A DNA stretch of 64,000 nucleotides from Streptomyces sp. NBC_00536 (GCF_036346295.1 NZ_CP107819.1:8122001-8186000), one strand, 5' to 3'. Positions 25,829 through 34,587 are shown, counted from the first letter of the stretch. Notes: generated by a model from the letters alone, not told the origin. Made by a program: numbers and translations.

Positions 25829-25961
25829 GAGCGCAAGCTGAAACTGATGTTGAAGCTGAAACAGGGGTGTCAGTTGGGGGTTCGAATCCCTCCCTCGGCA
25901 CGACGTGCCGAGGTGGCCCAAGCCCGGCAGAGGCGGCCCCTTGAATCTCAGATTATCGCTC
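25829..25961 (+). tRNA. Candidate circularly permuted tRNA 1
   Basis: The order is 3' half then 5' half. An anticodon-stem strand AGGGG is at 25863-25867. A T arm (GGGGG, loop TTCGAAT, CCCTC) is at 25876-25892. The 3' acceptor strand CCTCGGC is at 25893-25899 with A as discriminator, then six linker bases. The 5' acceptor strand GCCGAGG follows at 25907-25913, then TG (positions 8-9), a D arm with GCC/GGC stem and GG in its loop, and CCCCT at 25937-25941. Acceptor strands pair 7 of 7 and the anticodon stem 5 of 5. Flanks also pair: CTGA (25844) with TCAG (25948), GAGCG (25829) with CGCTC (25957). GAA lies at the loop junction, so a Phe anticodon is possible but unproven. Confidence 0.6.
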
Positions 25962-25997
25962 CAGTCTCAGTATTCGCCGCCGAACACCGGATCGACC

Positions 25998-26105
25998 GAG
26001 CAGGGACGATCACCGGCGGATGGGGGTTCAAGTCCCTCCTGCGCCTCTCTCGTGGCGCGGTAGTTCAAAGGCAGAACACGTCGGCCTCAATATGATCTCT
26101 GGCTC
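25998..26105 (+). tRNA. Candidate circularly permuted tRNA 2
   Basis: Same permuted order as the structure just upstream. Anticodon-stem strand CCGGC (26013-26017), four variable bases, T arm (GGGGG, TTCAAGT, CCCTC) at 26022-26038, 3' acceptor strand CTGCGCC (26039-26045), eight linker bases. Then 5' acceptor strand GGCGCGG (26054-26060), TA for positions 8-9, D arm GTTC-AAAGGCA-GAAC, and GTCGG (26080-26084). Acceptor pairing is 7 of 7 (one G-U) and the anticodon stem 5 of 5 (one G-U). Flanks pair as GATCA (26008) with TGATC (26093) and GAGC (25998) with GCTC (26102). Anticodon not assignable. Confidence 0.58.
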
Positions 26106-26145
26106 TTAAACGCAGCCGGTGTGCGCAATTGGGTGGCAAGCAGGG

Positions 26146-26172
26146 GCCCGGGAGCTGGACATGCTCCCGGGC
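26146..26172. terminator. Strong hairpin after the tRNA-like pair
   Basis: GCCCGGGAGC and GCTCCCGGGC form a perfect 10-bp stem around TGGACAT. It would end transcription of the tRNA-like region and lies 130 bases from the 3' end of the convergent methyltransferase gene. Confidence 0.65.
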
Positions 26173-26301
26173 TCCGTCACGTTCCGTTCCCGTTCACGCC
26201 CCCGCTCCCGCGCACGGCGACTTTTGTGGCACCTCTACGGACATCGAGGGCCCGGGATGTGGTGCCTCTCAGGATCCGCATGCCGGATGTGCGGTGTGCC
26301 G

Positions 26302-27045
26302 TCAGGCGCGGCAGCGCAGCATTTCCAGCGGGGGGTTGGCGGCGAGGTCCGCCCAGTGGTCCGCCCCGAACTCGCGTACACCGGCCTCTGACACCTTCAC
26401 GGGGGCCCAGGTCAGCTCGCTGAATCCGGCCGCCTTCAGGCAGTGCTCGTACACATCGCGCCGCGGGCGGTTGGCGATGAAAGAGACGGGCGGGTCGAGC
26501 AGCGCCGTGGTGCGGACCTGCGGTCCGGTCTCGACCTCCTCACCCGTGAGCTCGCTGCGAAAGCCGTACTTCTCGGGGGTCGGCCCGTCGAAGCGGTAGT
26601 CGGGCGACTGGTTGAGCAGGAACAGTTCGGCGCCGGGCTTCAGGCTCCGGTGGATGTTGCGGCACATCAGCTCGGTGGTGGCGATGTCCGATGCGTAGTT
26701 GAGCAGCTGAACCGCGAGACCCACGTCGAAGGGCTGCTCGAAGGTCCGCAGCGCGGACGCGTCGCCGACCTCGTAGCGCACGCCCAGCGGGTCGTGCTCC
26801 TCCAGCCTCTGCGCCACGGCGACCATCTCGCCGGAGATGTCGATCCCGAGCACGTCCGTCGCACCGCGTCGCTTGAACTCGCGGCTGTAGAAGCCGGTTC
26901 CGGAGGCCAGGTCGAGGACCGACTTGCCGCTCACGTCTCCGACGAGGGCCAGGAAACCGGGCACCACCGCGTACTGCTCCAGAGGCAGGGCCTTGAACCC
27001 CTCGTACGCCTCACCGATCTCGTCGTACTGCTGCTGCGCACTCAT
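26302..27045 (-). CDS. Class I SAM-dependent methyltransferase
   Basis: 247 residues. Motif I VLDLASGTGFYS is at 43-54, with GIDISGEMVAVAQ as the acidic second strand and FDVGLAVQLLNYA as motif IV region. The C-terminal part (DHWADLAANPPLEML) is typical of small-molecule methyltransferases of this group in Streptomyces. Substrate unknown. Monocistronic, on the minus strand after the NACHT gene, with a 198-base gap. Confidence 0.9.
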   Translation of the reverse strand: MSAQQQYDEIGEAYEGFKALPLEQYAVVPGFLALVGDVSGKSVLDLASGTGFYSREFKRRGATDVLGIDISGEMVAVAQRLEEHDPLGVRYEVGDASALRTFEQPFDVGLAVQLLNYASDIATTELMCRNIHRSLKPGAELFLLNQSPDYRFDGPTPEKYGFRSELTGEEVETGPQVRTTALLDPPVSFIANRPRRDVYEHCLKAAGFSELTWAPVKVSEAGVREFGADHWADLAANPPLEMLRCRA

Positions 27046-27243
27046 CGTGCCGTCCTCCCCGTGTGTTTCACCATGTCATCGGCCACGGGCCGCCCCCACG
27101 ATCGGGGCGGGCGGCCGTGGCCTCTGGTTGGCAGTCTCTCCCAACCTGGCAGGCCGTCTGGCTTGGCGGAAACCACGAAAATCTCGACATCGTCCCGGGC
27201 TCCCGTACAGGCGGGCGGGCATGCGGGTTCGAGCGGGGTCAGG

Positions 27244-30200
27244 TCAGTGGCAGGTGTAGGGGGTGTCGTCACTGAACCCGGCGAGGAACGCCAGGAGCGA
27301 TGCGGTGACATCGTGCATCGCGGTCGGCTCCTCGCGCGCCACCCGTTCGACGGTCCGGAGCGTCGCCGCGTCCCGCGGCCATACCAGGGCGAGCAGCCTC
27401 AGGGCGTGGACGCCCAGCGGGCCGTCCACACAGCGCTCCACGGCGGCCCGCGTCTCGGGGTCGTCCCGCCACCGCTGCGCCAGCACCCTGAGCGCGGTCA
27501 GGGCAACCCACGGTTCCGCGTCGTCCGTGGCCTGGAGAGCAGCCGATCGGACCTCTTCGTGCCCTGGCCAGTGGTCGCCCGCCCTCCGGAGGGCCATGCC
27601 GCGGACAGAGGGGTCCGTGTCGCGGACCGCCGCGAGCACGGCCCGCTGCACCTCAGGACACTCCGGCCACTGCTCGGCCAGTGCTTCTACCGCCGTGCGT
27701 CGCACGTCGGGGTCGCTGTCGTGGACGGAGGCGAGCACGACGTGTCGCACGTCGTCGTCCTGAGGCCATTGCTGGGCGATGTTGCGCACGGCGAGCCACC
27801 GGACTTTGGATTCGCTGTCCCGCACGCCTGCCATGAGTGCGGCCCGCAGCTCGGGATCCCCGGGCCATTCGTATCCGCTGAATTCAAGTGCCGTTTGGCG
27901 CACTGCGGCCACGGCATCGCCCGTGGCGGCGAGCATTGCCCGGCGCACCTCATCGTCTGCCGGCCAGAATTCCGTCATCGCTCCCAGCACTTGCCAACGG
28001 AGTTGAGGGTCTGGATGACGGGTGAGTCCGAAGATCAGCTGACGAACTTCGGGATCTTCGTGCCACTGTTCTCCCATACCCCACACAGCCGCATGTCGGT
28101 CCTCAGGGGGCAGCGTGTCGTCACCAGCGACCGCGAGCAGGATCTGCCGGACTTCGCTGTCCGCAGGCCAATTCACTCCCACAGCGTGGAACACCAGGTC
28201 GTGGCGCGCCGCGCGGGCGGCGGCGACCGCGGCCGAGCGCACTTCGGCGTCCTGCGGCCAACGCCTGCCCATATATCGTATGGCGGTCTCCAGCACGAGT
28301 GGGTCGCTGTCGTCCATGGCCTGCACTGCCAGCAGCCGGAACTCCTCCTCAGCGGGCCATCGTTCACCCAGCGCCCCCCAAGCGCCGAAGCGGACGCGCG
28401 GGTTCTCGTCAGCGACCGCACGGAGCAGCTGGAGCCGTGCCTCCGGGTCCGCCACCCAGTGGCGTGCGAGCGCGCCCACCACACTCGCACGCACCTCCTC
28501 GTCGGTGGACGCGTCATGGGCAAACTCCAGAACCGTACGCCGGGCCTCCGGGTCCGCGGGCCAGTATTTGGCCAGGAGGAGCAAGGCCGTGCCCCGGCTG
28601 TCCGAGTTCATTTCGGTATCGTGGGCGGTGCCGATCAGGAGTGCTCGTGCGTCCTCGTCGGCCGCGTATCGCTCAGCCACCGTCCGCAACGCCTCGGACT
28701 GCGCCTGCGGAGTCATGCCGGTGTCGCGTGCGAGGGCGAACACCGCCGCCTTGACCCCGGGCTCATCGGGCCATCGCTCACCGAGGGCACGTACGGCAAC
28801 CTCCCCGGCCTCGTGCCAGGCCACCCGGGCGAATGCCAAGGCCTCCGTGGCATCGCGGCACATGGCCAGCCCGATGAGGGCAGCGCTGTCGCTCACGTCC
28901 AACGTGCCCGTGAGGTGGGGCCACAGCCAGCGATGGAAGCGGTCGCGGCCGCTCCACGAACCCGGGAAGCCCGGGAGGACCGCCCGCCCGCGCGGGAAGT
29001 CCACGCCGGGGAACAGGGAGAGTTCCGCTATGACCGTGTCGATCACCGCATCGCTCTGCAGGGCCAGTGACGCTTCCGCCTGCTCGGGCGAGACGTTCGG
29101 GCCGGCGGTCGGCCGACCGATGCGGTGCGCCTCGGCGAGGGCCTGGATCGCGAAGTCGAGGAACACGGTGTCGCCGTGCGCACGGAAGAGCGGGGCCCCG
29201 CCGCAGTGCCGGTGCAGCCGCAGCAGGCGTGCGATGAACCGTGCGTGCAGGGCCTCGGAGTCCCGGCTGATCATGCCGAGGAAGAGCAGGACGACTTCGC
29301 GCCAGCCGGGGTTGACCACGCGCTCCATCAGCTGGTCGAGCAGCGTCTCCTCGCTCCACTGCCGGTAGCGGTGGGCGAGGTCGCGGGCCGCCAGGTACTC
29401 CAGGAAGGTGCGGTGCACGAAGCCGTAGGCACCGGCGCCGAACGGGTGGATGAGGAAGGCGCGCTCGTGCAGCCGCTCGATCATCGCGCGTGCGACCGTA
29501 CGGGCTACGGGCACCGAGTAGCCCAGCTCGGAGACGAAGTCCCGCACCACCTGCTCCAGATCGCCGACCGCGATCAGCGGGCTGTCGCCGCCCCCCGAAC
29601 GACCGCCGGAGGCGGCCCCCTCCTGGATGTGCGAGGCGATCCGCTCCAGCAGCTCCTGCAGGATCCGGCCGTCGAGTTCCTCGATGGCGTGCGCGACGTC
29701 CGGGTGCGCGTGACGCGGGAGACGGAGGTGCTTGGCGTCCCGGTCCCAGCGGCTGGCCAGGACGACGACGGCGTGCTCGTAGACGTCCTTGCGGTCGCGG
29801 GGGATGGAGGCGCCGAGTCCGATCGCGGCCAGGATCGCCAGCAGCAGCGGGTTCCCGGCGAGTTCGCCCACGGAGGGAAAGTCGCGTACGGCCTCGGTCA
29901 GCCGACGGGTGAGCCGGGCGGCCTCGCCGGGGTTGTCGGGGTGGGCGGCGGTGTACCACCGGCTGATGAACGACTCGACCTGTGCCCGCGAGAGGTTCTC
30001 CAGCTTGGCGATCCCGAAGTCCGCGCGGGCGAACTCGCCCGCGCTGAAACCGACGATGCGGGAGGTGACGACGACGCGGGTGTCCGGGTGACTCTGGGCG
30101 AAGGCGGTGATCTGCCGGGCGATGTCGGCGCGCCGGGCGGGGTCGAAGACCTCGTCCAGGCCGTCGAAGACCATCACCACCGGGCGCCGGCGACCGGCCA

Positions 30201-31197
30201 GCAGGTCTTCCAGAACCTCACGGGGCAGGCCCATGCGTTCGGCGGCGTTGTGCTCCGCCCAGTACTCCTCGACGGTCGCCCCGATCCAGCGGGGGTCGGC
30301 GAGCCGCCGCAGTTCGACCACCACCGGAACGGCGTCCTTGAGCGCGTCCAGGCTGCCGGGGACCGTGCCCAGGCCGCCGGCCAGGGCCAGCGCCAGGTAT
30401 TTCGCCAGCGTCGTCTTCCCCGCGCCGGGGTCGCCGAGCACCACCAGACGGCGGCCGTCCTCGGAGCCGAGGACGTCGAGGGCGGGTCGTGCGGGTCGTG
30501 CGGGTCGTGCGGGTCGTACAGGGGTGGGCTGACGCCGCCTGGCGTCGGGCTCCCACGAGGTCAGCTCGGCGGCGTCCCGCTCGTCCAGTTCGCCGTGCTC
30601 CAGCAGGTCTCGTACGAGCCGCTGCGGCAGGTGCCGATGCGGCCAGTCCCACGCCAGCAGCGGTTCCTCGAACACCGCGCCCAGGCCGATCTGCGGCTGC
30701 TCGCCCGCCCTGCCGGTCTCGCCGAGCACGTCCAGGTTCAGCCGGCCGTGTGTCTGCATCAGCCGTTGGAGGTACGCGCCGATCGCGGCGTCCGTCCGGG
30801 CGCTGAGGCCGCCCCGGGGGTCCCGGGGCCGCCGGTCCTCGTTCGCCTCGGTGGCGGCATCCGCGTAGCGACCGAGCCAGGACCGGCCGCCCGCCGACGA
30901 CGCCAGCCACTCCCGCCGTACCCGGCCGTCCGGTTCCAGGATCCGCTGGTCCGTCCAGGACAGCCACACGGCGACCACCGCCATGAGGACATCCGCGTTC
31001 TTCGGCAGCCGGAAGTCCTCAGCCGCCCCCGTCGCCCACTCGCTGGCGCGCTGGCCGTGGAACCGGTCCGTGCCCGGAAGCCCTGTGCGCCGCACCTGCC
31101 GTTGCAGATCGGCCTGGGTCCGGTCCGGCGCCTTCCGGGCCGCCGCTTCCTGCAACTCCAGCAGTGCCCTGCGCAGTTCTTCGCGAGCGAACCCCAT
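27244..31197 (-). CDS. NACHT NTPase with C-terminal HEAT repeats, candidate anti-phage receptor
   Basis: 1,317 residues. Residues 1-115 are a helical N-terminal domain (AREELRRALLELQEAAARKA, RASEWATGAAEDF) of unknown activity. An RPA-repeat linker lies near 227-239. The NACHT ATPase follows with Walker A GDPGAGKTT at 255-263 and Walker B VMVFDGLDEV at 341-350, then VVVTSR and a helical NACHT tail with the signature FVHRTFLEYLAARDLA. From about 765 to the end come roughly 15 HEAT-like repeats of about 35 residues, each with a W-P-x-D-x-EVR hallmark. STAND NTPases with superhelical sensor domains act as immune receptors in bacteria (Avs, bNACHT), so a defence role is likely. It is alone in its transcript and divergent from a small membrane ORF. 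Confidence 0.88.
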   Translation of the reverse strand: MGFAREELRRALLELQEAAARKAPDRTQADLQRQVRRTGLPGTDRFHGQRASEWATGAAEDFRLPKNADVLMAVVAVWLSWTDQRILEPDGRVRREWLASSAGGRSWLGRYADAATEANEDRRPRDPRGGLSARTDAAIGAYLQRLMQTHGRLNLDVLGETGRAGEQPQIGLGAVFEEPLLAWDWPHRHLPQRLVRDLLEHGELDERDAAELTSWEPDARRRQPTPVRPARPARPARPALDVLGSEDGRRLVVLGDPGAGKTTLAKYLALALAGGLGTVPGSLDALKDAVPVVVELRRLADPRWIGATVEEYWAEHNAAERMGLPREVLEDLLAGRRRPVVMVFDGLDEVFDPARRADIARQITAFAQSHPDTRVVVTSRIVGFSAGEFARADFGIAKLENLSRAQVESFISRWYTAAHPDNPGEAARLTRRLTEAVRDFPSVGELAGNPLLLAILAAIGLGASIPRDRKDVYEHAVVVLASRWDRDAKHLRLPRHAHPDVAHAIEELDGRILQELLERIASHIQEGAASGGRSGGGDSPLIAVGDLEQVVRDFVSELGYSVPVARTVARAMIERLHERAFLIHPFGAGAYGFVHRTFLEYLAARDLAHRYRQWSEETLLDQLMERVVNPGWREVVLLFLGMISRDSEALHARFIARLLRLHRHCGGAPLFRAHGDTVFLDFAIQALAEAHRIGRPTAGPNVSPEQAEASLALQSDAVIDTVIAELSLFPGVDFPRGRAVLPGFPGSWSGRDRFHRWLWPHLTGTLDVSDSAALIGLAMCRDATEALAFARVAWHEAGEVAVRALGERWPDEPGVKAAVFALARDTGMTPQAQSEALRTVAERYAADEDARALLIGTAHDTEMNSDSRGTALLLLAKYWPADPEARRTVLEFAHDASTDEEVRASVVGALARHWVADPEARLQLLRAVADENPRVRFGAWGALGERWPAEEEFRLLAVQAMDDSDPLVLETAIRYMGRRWPQDAEVRSAAVAAARAARHDLVFHAVGVNWPADSEVRQILLAVAGDDTLPPEDRHAAVWGMGEQWHEDPEVRQLIFGLTRHPDPQLRWQVLGAMTEFWPADDEVRRAMLAATGDAVAAVRQTALEFSGYEWPGDPELRAALMAGVRDSESKVRWLAVRNIAQQWPQDDDVRHVVLASVHDSDPDVRRTAVEALAEQWPECPEVQRAVLAAVRDTDPSVRGMALRRAGDHWPGHEEVRSAALQATDDAEPWVALTALRVLAQRWRDDPETRAAVERCVDGPLGVHALRLLALVWPRDAATLRTVERVAREEPTAMHDVTASLLAFLAGFSDDTPYTCH

Positions 31198-31444
31198 GAA
31201 TCGATGCCCCCTGGTCCTCTGGTTCCCTCGGCGCCCCCTTCCCGTCTCCCCGGCGGCAGCGGGACCGCCCGAGGCGGGTGACCCGGGAAGCCGCTTCCGG
31301 GGGGCGCTGAACAGGCAGGATAGCCGCCGCGTTGCCCGGGGCGCCCGGGTTTCGGGACGCCGGGTGCGGCCGAGGGCGAGAGTCGGGGACCGAGCCGGAT
31401 ACGGCCGACCGTCAGACCTCCCGACGCATCCTCAGGAGCCCGTT

Positions 31445-31696
31445 GTGCCCCGTGTACGCAAGTCCACCGCCCCCCGCGCCGCCAAGGCGGGCCGCCCCCG
31501 CAGCCTCCGCCGAGGGCGCCGCCCGTCCCGGCCCGCGCCCTCCTTCCCACTGGTCACACCGTCGTGGCGCGGGAACTGGAACGGGACCTGGAACGGGACC
31601 TGGGGTGAGGGTGGGCACCGGATCACGCTCAGCCTCGCCGGTTCCGCGGGCGCCGCCGTCGTCGTCGTCCTGGAGTGGTGGCTGCGGAGCCACTGA
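31445..31696 (+). CDS. Small basic protein with C-terminal membrane helix
   Basis: 83 residues from GTG 31445, with AGGAG six bases upstream. The N-terminal 40 residues are Arg/Lys/Pro-rich, the middle repeats WNGTWNGTW, and the end LAGSAGAAVVVVLEWWLRSH is a single membrane segment. It is divergent from the NACHT gene over a 247-base shared promoter region. Small membrane partners occur near some defence ATPases, but a link is speculative. It may also be a chance frame. Confidence 0.4.
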   Translation: MPRVRKSTAPRAAKAGRPRSLRRGRRPSRPAPSFPLVTPSWRGNWNGTWNGTWGEGGHRITLSLAGSAGAAVVVVLEWWLRSH

Positions 31697-31884
31697 GTCA
31701 ATCGCCCGAGCGGGGAACAGCCGGGCCGGTCGGCGCCGTTGCATCGAACGAGGGACCGGCGCCGCGCGGGCGGGGAGCACGGGGGACCACCAGGTCGTCC
31801 GCCCTGCCTGGATCCGGGCTCCAGGGTCGCGGCACGCCCGCCGCGCACTCGGACCACGACGTATTTCTGCAGAAGGACTGTTTG

Positions 31885-32724
31885 ATGACTGACCGGCCCC
31901 TGACACTCATGGCTGTACACGCCCACCCTGACGACGAGGCCACCGGAACCGGCGGGGTCCTCGCCCGGTACGCGGCGGAAGGCATCCGCACCGTGCTCGT
32001 GACGTGTACCGACGGCGGTTGCGGTGACGGACCGGAGGGCGTCAAGCCGGGCGAGCCCGGGCACGATCCGGCGGCCATCGCCTTGATGCGCCGTCAAGAA
32101 CTGGAGGCCAGCTGCGAAGTCCTGAAGGTCAGCGATCTGGAGCTGCTGGACTACGCCGACTCCGGGATGATGGGCTGGGCCAGCAACGACGCCCCCGGAT
32201 CCTTCTGGCAGACCCCCGTGGAGAAGGGCGCCGCCCGGCTCGCGGAACTCATGCGGCACTACCGGCCCGATGTGGTCGTCACGTATGACGAGAACGGCTT
32301 CTACGGTCACCCCGACCACATCCAGGCCCACCGCATCACGATGGCGGCGCTGGAGATGGTCGCGCCGACGCTGACGCCGAAGGTGTACTGGACGACGATG
32401 CCCCGCTCGATGATGCAGCGGTTCGGCGAGATCATGCGCGAGTTCCATGAGGACATGCCGGAGCCGGATCCCGCCGAGGCCGCCGCGATGGCCAAGATCG
32501 GTCTCCCCGACGATGAGATCACCACCTGGGTGGACGCCGTCGAGTTCAGCGGTCAGAAGTTCGATGCGCTGGCCGCGCACGCCAGTCAGGGCGAGAACAT
32601 CTTCTTCCTCAAAATGGGCAAGGAGAGGTTCGGCGAGTTGATGGGCACGGAGACCTTCGTACGGGTCAAGGACACCACCGGCGCGGCCGTACCCGAGAAC
32701 GACCTCTTCGCCGGACTGCGCTGA
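31885..32724 (+). CDS. PIG-L/LmbE-family deacetylase (mycothiol-type amidase)
   Basis: 279 residues. The metal and catalytic motif AVHAHPDDEATG has HPDDE at 14-18, and the second ligand histidine is in GFYGHPDHIQAHR (H142). The fold and the TDGGCGDGPEG loop match the LmbE family, which includes the mycothiol precursor deacetylase MshB and the conjugate amidase Mca. Its length and the late ENIFFLKMGKE segment fit that group. ATG 31885 with AAGGAC upstream. It would hydrolyse an N-acyl glucosamine-type substrate in the cytoplasm. Confidence 0.88.
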   Translation: MTDRPLTLMAVHAHPDDEATGTGGVLARYAAEGIRTVLVTCTDGGCGDGPEGVKPGEPGHDPAAIALMRRQELEASCEVLKVSDLELLDYADSGMMGWASNDAPGSFWQTPVEKGAARLAELMRHYRPDVVVTYDENGFYGHPDHIQAHRITMAALEMVAPTLTPKVYWTTMPRSMMQRFGEIMREFHEDMPEPDPAEAAAMAKIGLPDDEITTWVDAVEFSGQKFDALAAHASQGENIFFLKMGKERFGELMGTETFVRVKDTTGAAVPENDLFAGLR

Positions 32725-32740
32725 TCCGGCCGTTCGACGG

Positions 32741-32763
32741 GGCCCGGGAAACCGGCCCGGGCC
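32741..32763. terminator. Bidirectional terminator between convergent genes
   Basis: GGCCCGGG and CCCGGGCC pair perfectly around a seven-base loop in the 48-base gap between the deacetylase and the glycosyltransferase. Confidence 0.65.
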
Positions 32764-32772
32764 GCACGGCCG

Positions 32773-34419
32773 TCAGTACTCGCGCACTGACGGCCAGAGT
32801 ACGGACCACCGCTGGTGAGCGCCGTCGCACAGCACCAACTCCGCGTTCTGCTCCTGGTTGCCGATGCCGTGGCCGTTGTCGATGCGGCCAACGGTGCGGC
32901 AGTGGGTGAAAGGCCGTTCCAGGCGGTGCTGCCCGCCGGCCTGCTCGACCAGGAGGACGGGGCCGTCGTAGTTGTCCGCGGGCGGGCCCCAGTCGTACAG
33001 GCTCATGTGACCGGAGTAGACGAGGGGGAGCCTGTAGGCCGGCCCGTAACGGGCGAGGGCGCCCGCCTCGCCGTAGTTCGAGGTGAGCAGGACGGCGTGA
33101 GCGCGCTGTGCCGCGGGGATCGCGGTCCAGGCGGCCGCGGTGGCACGGGTGAAGCGGGGCCAGCCCACCTGCTCGCCCTGGTCGATGTCGACGGCGTTGG
33201 TCACGGCGACCGCCGAGACCGGCAGCACGGGCAGGGCGGCCAGGGCGCTTGTGGCCGCCGCCAGGAGAAGGAGGGGTGCGAGGGTGCGCCAGGGCCGGCC
33301 GGCATGGCGGGCTCGGCCGGCTCGGCGGATGACGGGTTCACAGCCGGGCGCCGTCACGGCGAGCAGCAGGGGGAGCGGGTAGTACGGCTTGCCGCCGCCG
33401 ACGAGCACCAGGACGCAGAGCACCGGATAGGCGAGCGCCATTGGCCGGGCCCAGCGCAGCTCGTCATCGCGGAGCAGTCGGCGCAGGCCGAACACCGCGA
33501 CGGGAACGAGGACCGGGGAGAACTGGAGCAACTGGAGCGGCAGGAACAGCAGCCGTCCCGACACGCCTTGGATGTGGCTGAGAACCCGGGCCACCTTCAG
33601 CTCGGGCCAGCCGTGGGTGGCCTGCCACCAGAGCGTGGGTGCGCAGATGAGGAGCGCGAGGAACAGCGCGAGTAGCGGTCCGAGCAGCAGCTTTGTGCTT
33701 CCAAGCTTTGCGTTTCCAAGCTTTGTACTTCCGGGCCGCGGGCGCCACGCGAACTCGCGCCGGGGGCGGGCCACCGGCCGATCCGCCAGCCGAACCACGA
33801 GCCGATCCACCAGCCAGCCCAGCGGCAGCGCGAGGAGCAGTGCGAGGAGCAGCGACAGGACGAGCTGCTTGTTCAGCAGCGTCACCCCGACCGCCATGCC
33901 CAGGGCCGGCCACCAGCGCAGGTTCCTGGTCCGCAGCAGCCGGAGCGTCAGGAGCAGGACGCCCAGCTCGGCGGTCAGATCGAAGGTGCTGGTGGACAGC
34001 AAATGGCCGATGGCCAGGACGTACCCGGAGCAGGCACAGCACGCGGCCGCGAGGATCTGCCCGCCACGACCGGCTCCCAGCTCCCGGGCCAGCAGGGCGG
34101 TCAGCACCACGGAACATGCCGACAGCAGCGCGGGTATGACCCGCAGGCCGGTCGGGCTCGTCCCGAATACGGCGGTGCCGGCCCGGGCGAGCAGCGGGGT
34201 CAGCGGCGGCTGGTCGACGTACCCCCAGGCCGGATGCCGCCCGGCGAGCAGGAAGTAGAGCTCGTCGCGGTGGAACCCGTACCGCCCCGACAGCGCGACC
34301 AACGCCGCGGCGAGCACGGCCGCCACCCATGCGACCGGCCGCAACGCGAACGGCCGTAACTCGACCGGCCGTAACGGCAACTGCTGCGGACCGAGCCGCC
34401 CGTCCCCCCGAACGTTCAC
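32773..34419 (-). CDS. Glycosyltransferase family 39 membrane protein
   Basis: 548 residues from GTG 34419; an in-frame start at 34530 would add 37 atypical residues. About ten membrane helices. The first extracytoplasmic loop carries the hallmark GFHRDELYFLLAG, with the acidic pair of GT39 enzymes, and WGYVDQPPLTPLLAR. It would use a polyprenyl-phosphate sugar on the outer face of the membrane. A cytoplasmic loop has three copies of a KLG(S/N)(T/A) unit encoded by a 15-base tandem repeat at about 33690-33732. Divergent from the TetR gene. Confidence 0.85.
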   Translation of the reverse strand: MNVRGDGRLGPQQLPLRPVELRPFALRPVAWVAAVLAAALVALSGRYGFHRDELYFLLAGRHPAWGYVDQPPLTPLLARAGTAVFGTSPTGLRVIPALLSACSVVLTALLARELGAGRGGQILAAACCACSGYVLAIGHLLSTSTFDLTAELGVLLLTLRLLRTRNLRWWPALGMAVGVTLLNKQLVLSLLLALLLALPLGWLVDRLVVRLADRPVARPRREFAWRPRPGSTKLGNAKLGSTKLLLGPLLALFLALLICAPTLWWQATHGWPELKVARVLSHIQGVSGRLLFLPLQLLQFSPVLVPVAVFGLRRLLRDDELRWARPMALAYPVLCVLVLVGGGKPYYPLPLLLAVTAPGCEPVIRRAGRARHAGRPWRTLAPLLLLAAATSALAALPVLPVSAVAVTNAVDIDQGEQVGWPRFTRATAAAWTAIPAAQRAHAVLLTSNYGEAGALARYGPAYRLPLVYSGHMSLYDWGPPADNYDGPVLLVEQAGGQHRLERPFTHCRTVGRIDNGHGIGNQEQNAELVLCDGAHQRWSVLWPSVREY

Positions 34420-34534
34420 CAGCGCAGTCTGGCAGCCACGACCGGCGCGGCCAAGGGTGCTGCCACCGCAGATCGCATGGGATCGCCGCGTGGACAGCTG
34501 CGCATCCGCCATCCGCCATCCGCCTCCCACTTGT

Positions 34535-34575
34535 GATTCCTAGGGATCCTAGGTTAAAACTAGGAGTCCTAGGAT
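34535..34575. promoter_or_regulatory. TetR-type operator with repeated CCTAGG boxes
   Basis: The 41-bp block is a dyad built on CCTAGG hexamers: CCTAGG-GAT-CCTAGG on the left and CTAGG-AGT-CCTAGG on the right of an AT-rich centre. It ends 12 bases before the TetR start and lies in the divergent promoter with the GT39 gene. It is a strong autoregulatory operator candidate. Confidence 0.65.
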
Positions 34576-34587
34576 CGAGGAGTGTGT

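Noticed and set aside
25829..26105. Ordinary tandem tRNA array with normal gene order
   Set aside because: The first 5' acceptor strand GCCGAGG does not pair with the following 3' strand CTGCGCC, no 5' half precedes the first T arm, and no 3' half follows the second D arm.
26443..29070. Plus-strand frame of 875 codons
   Set aside because: Antisense of the methyltransferase and the HEAT repeats; the repeat pattern belongs to the minus strand.
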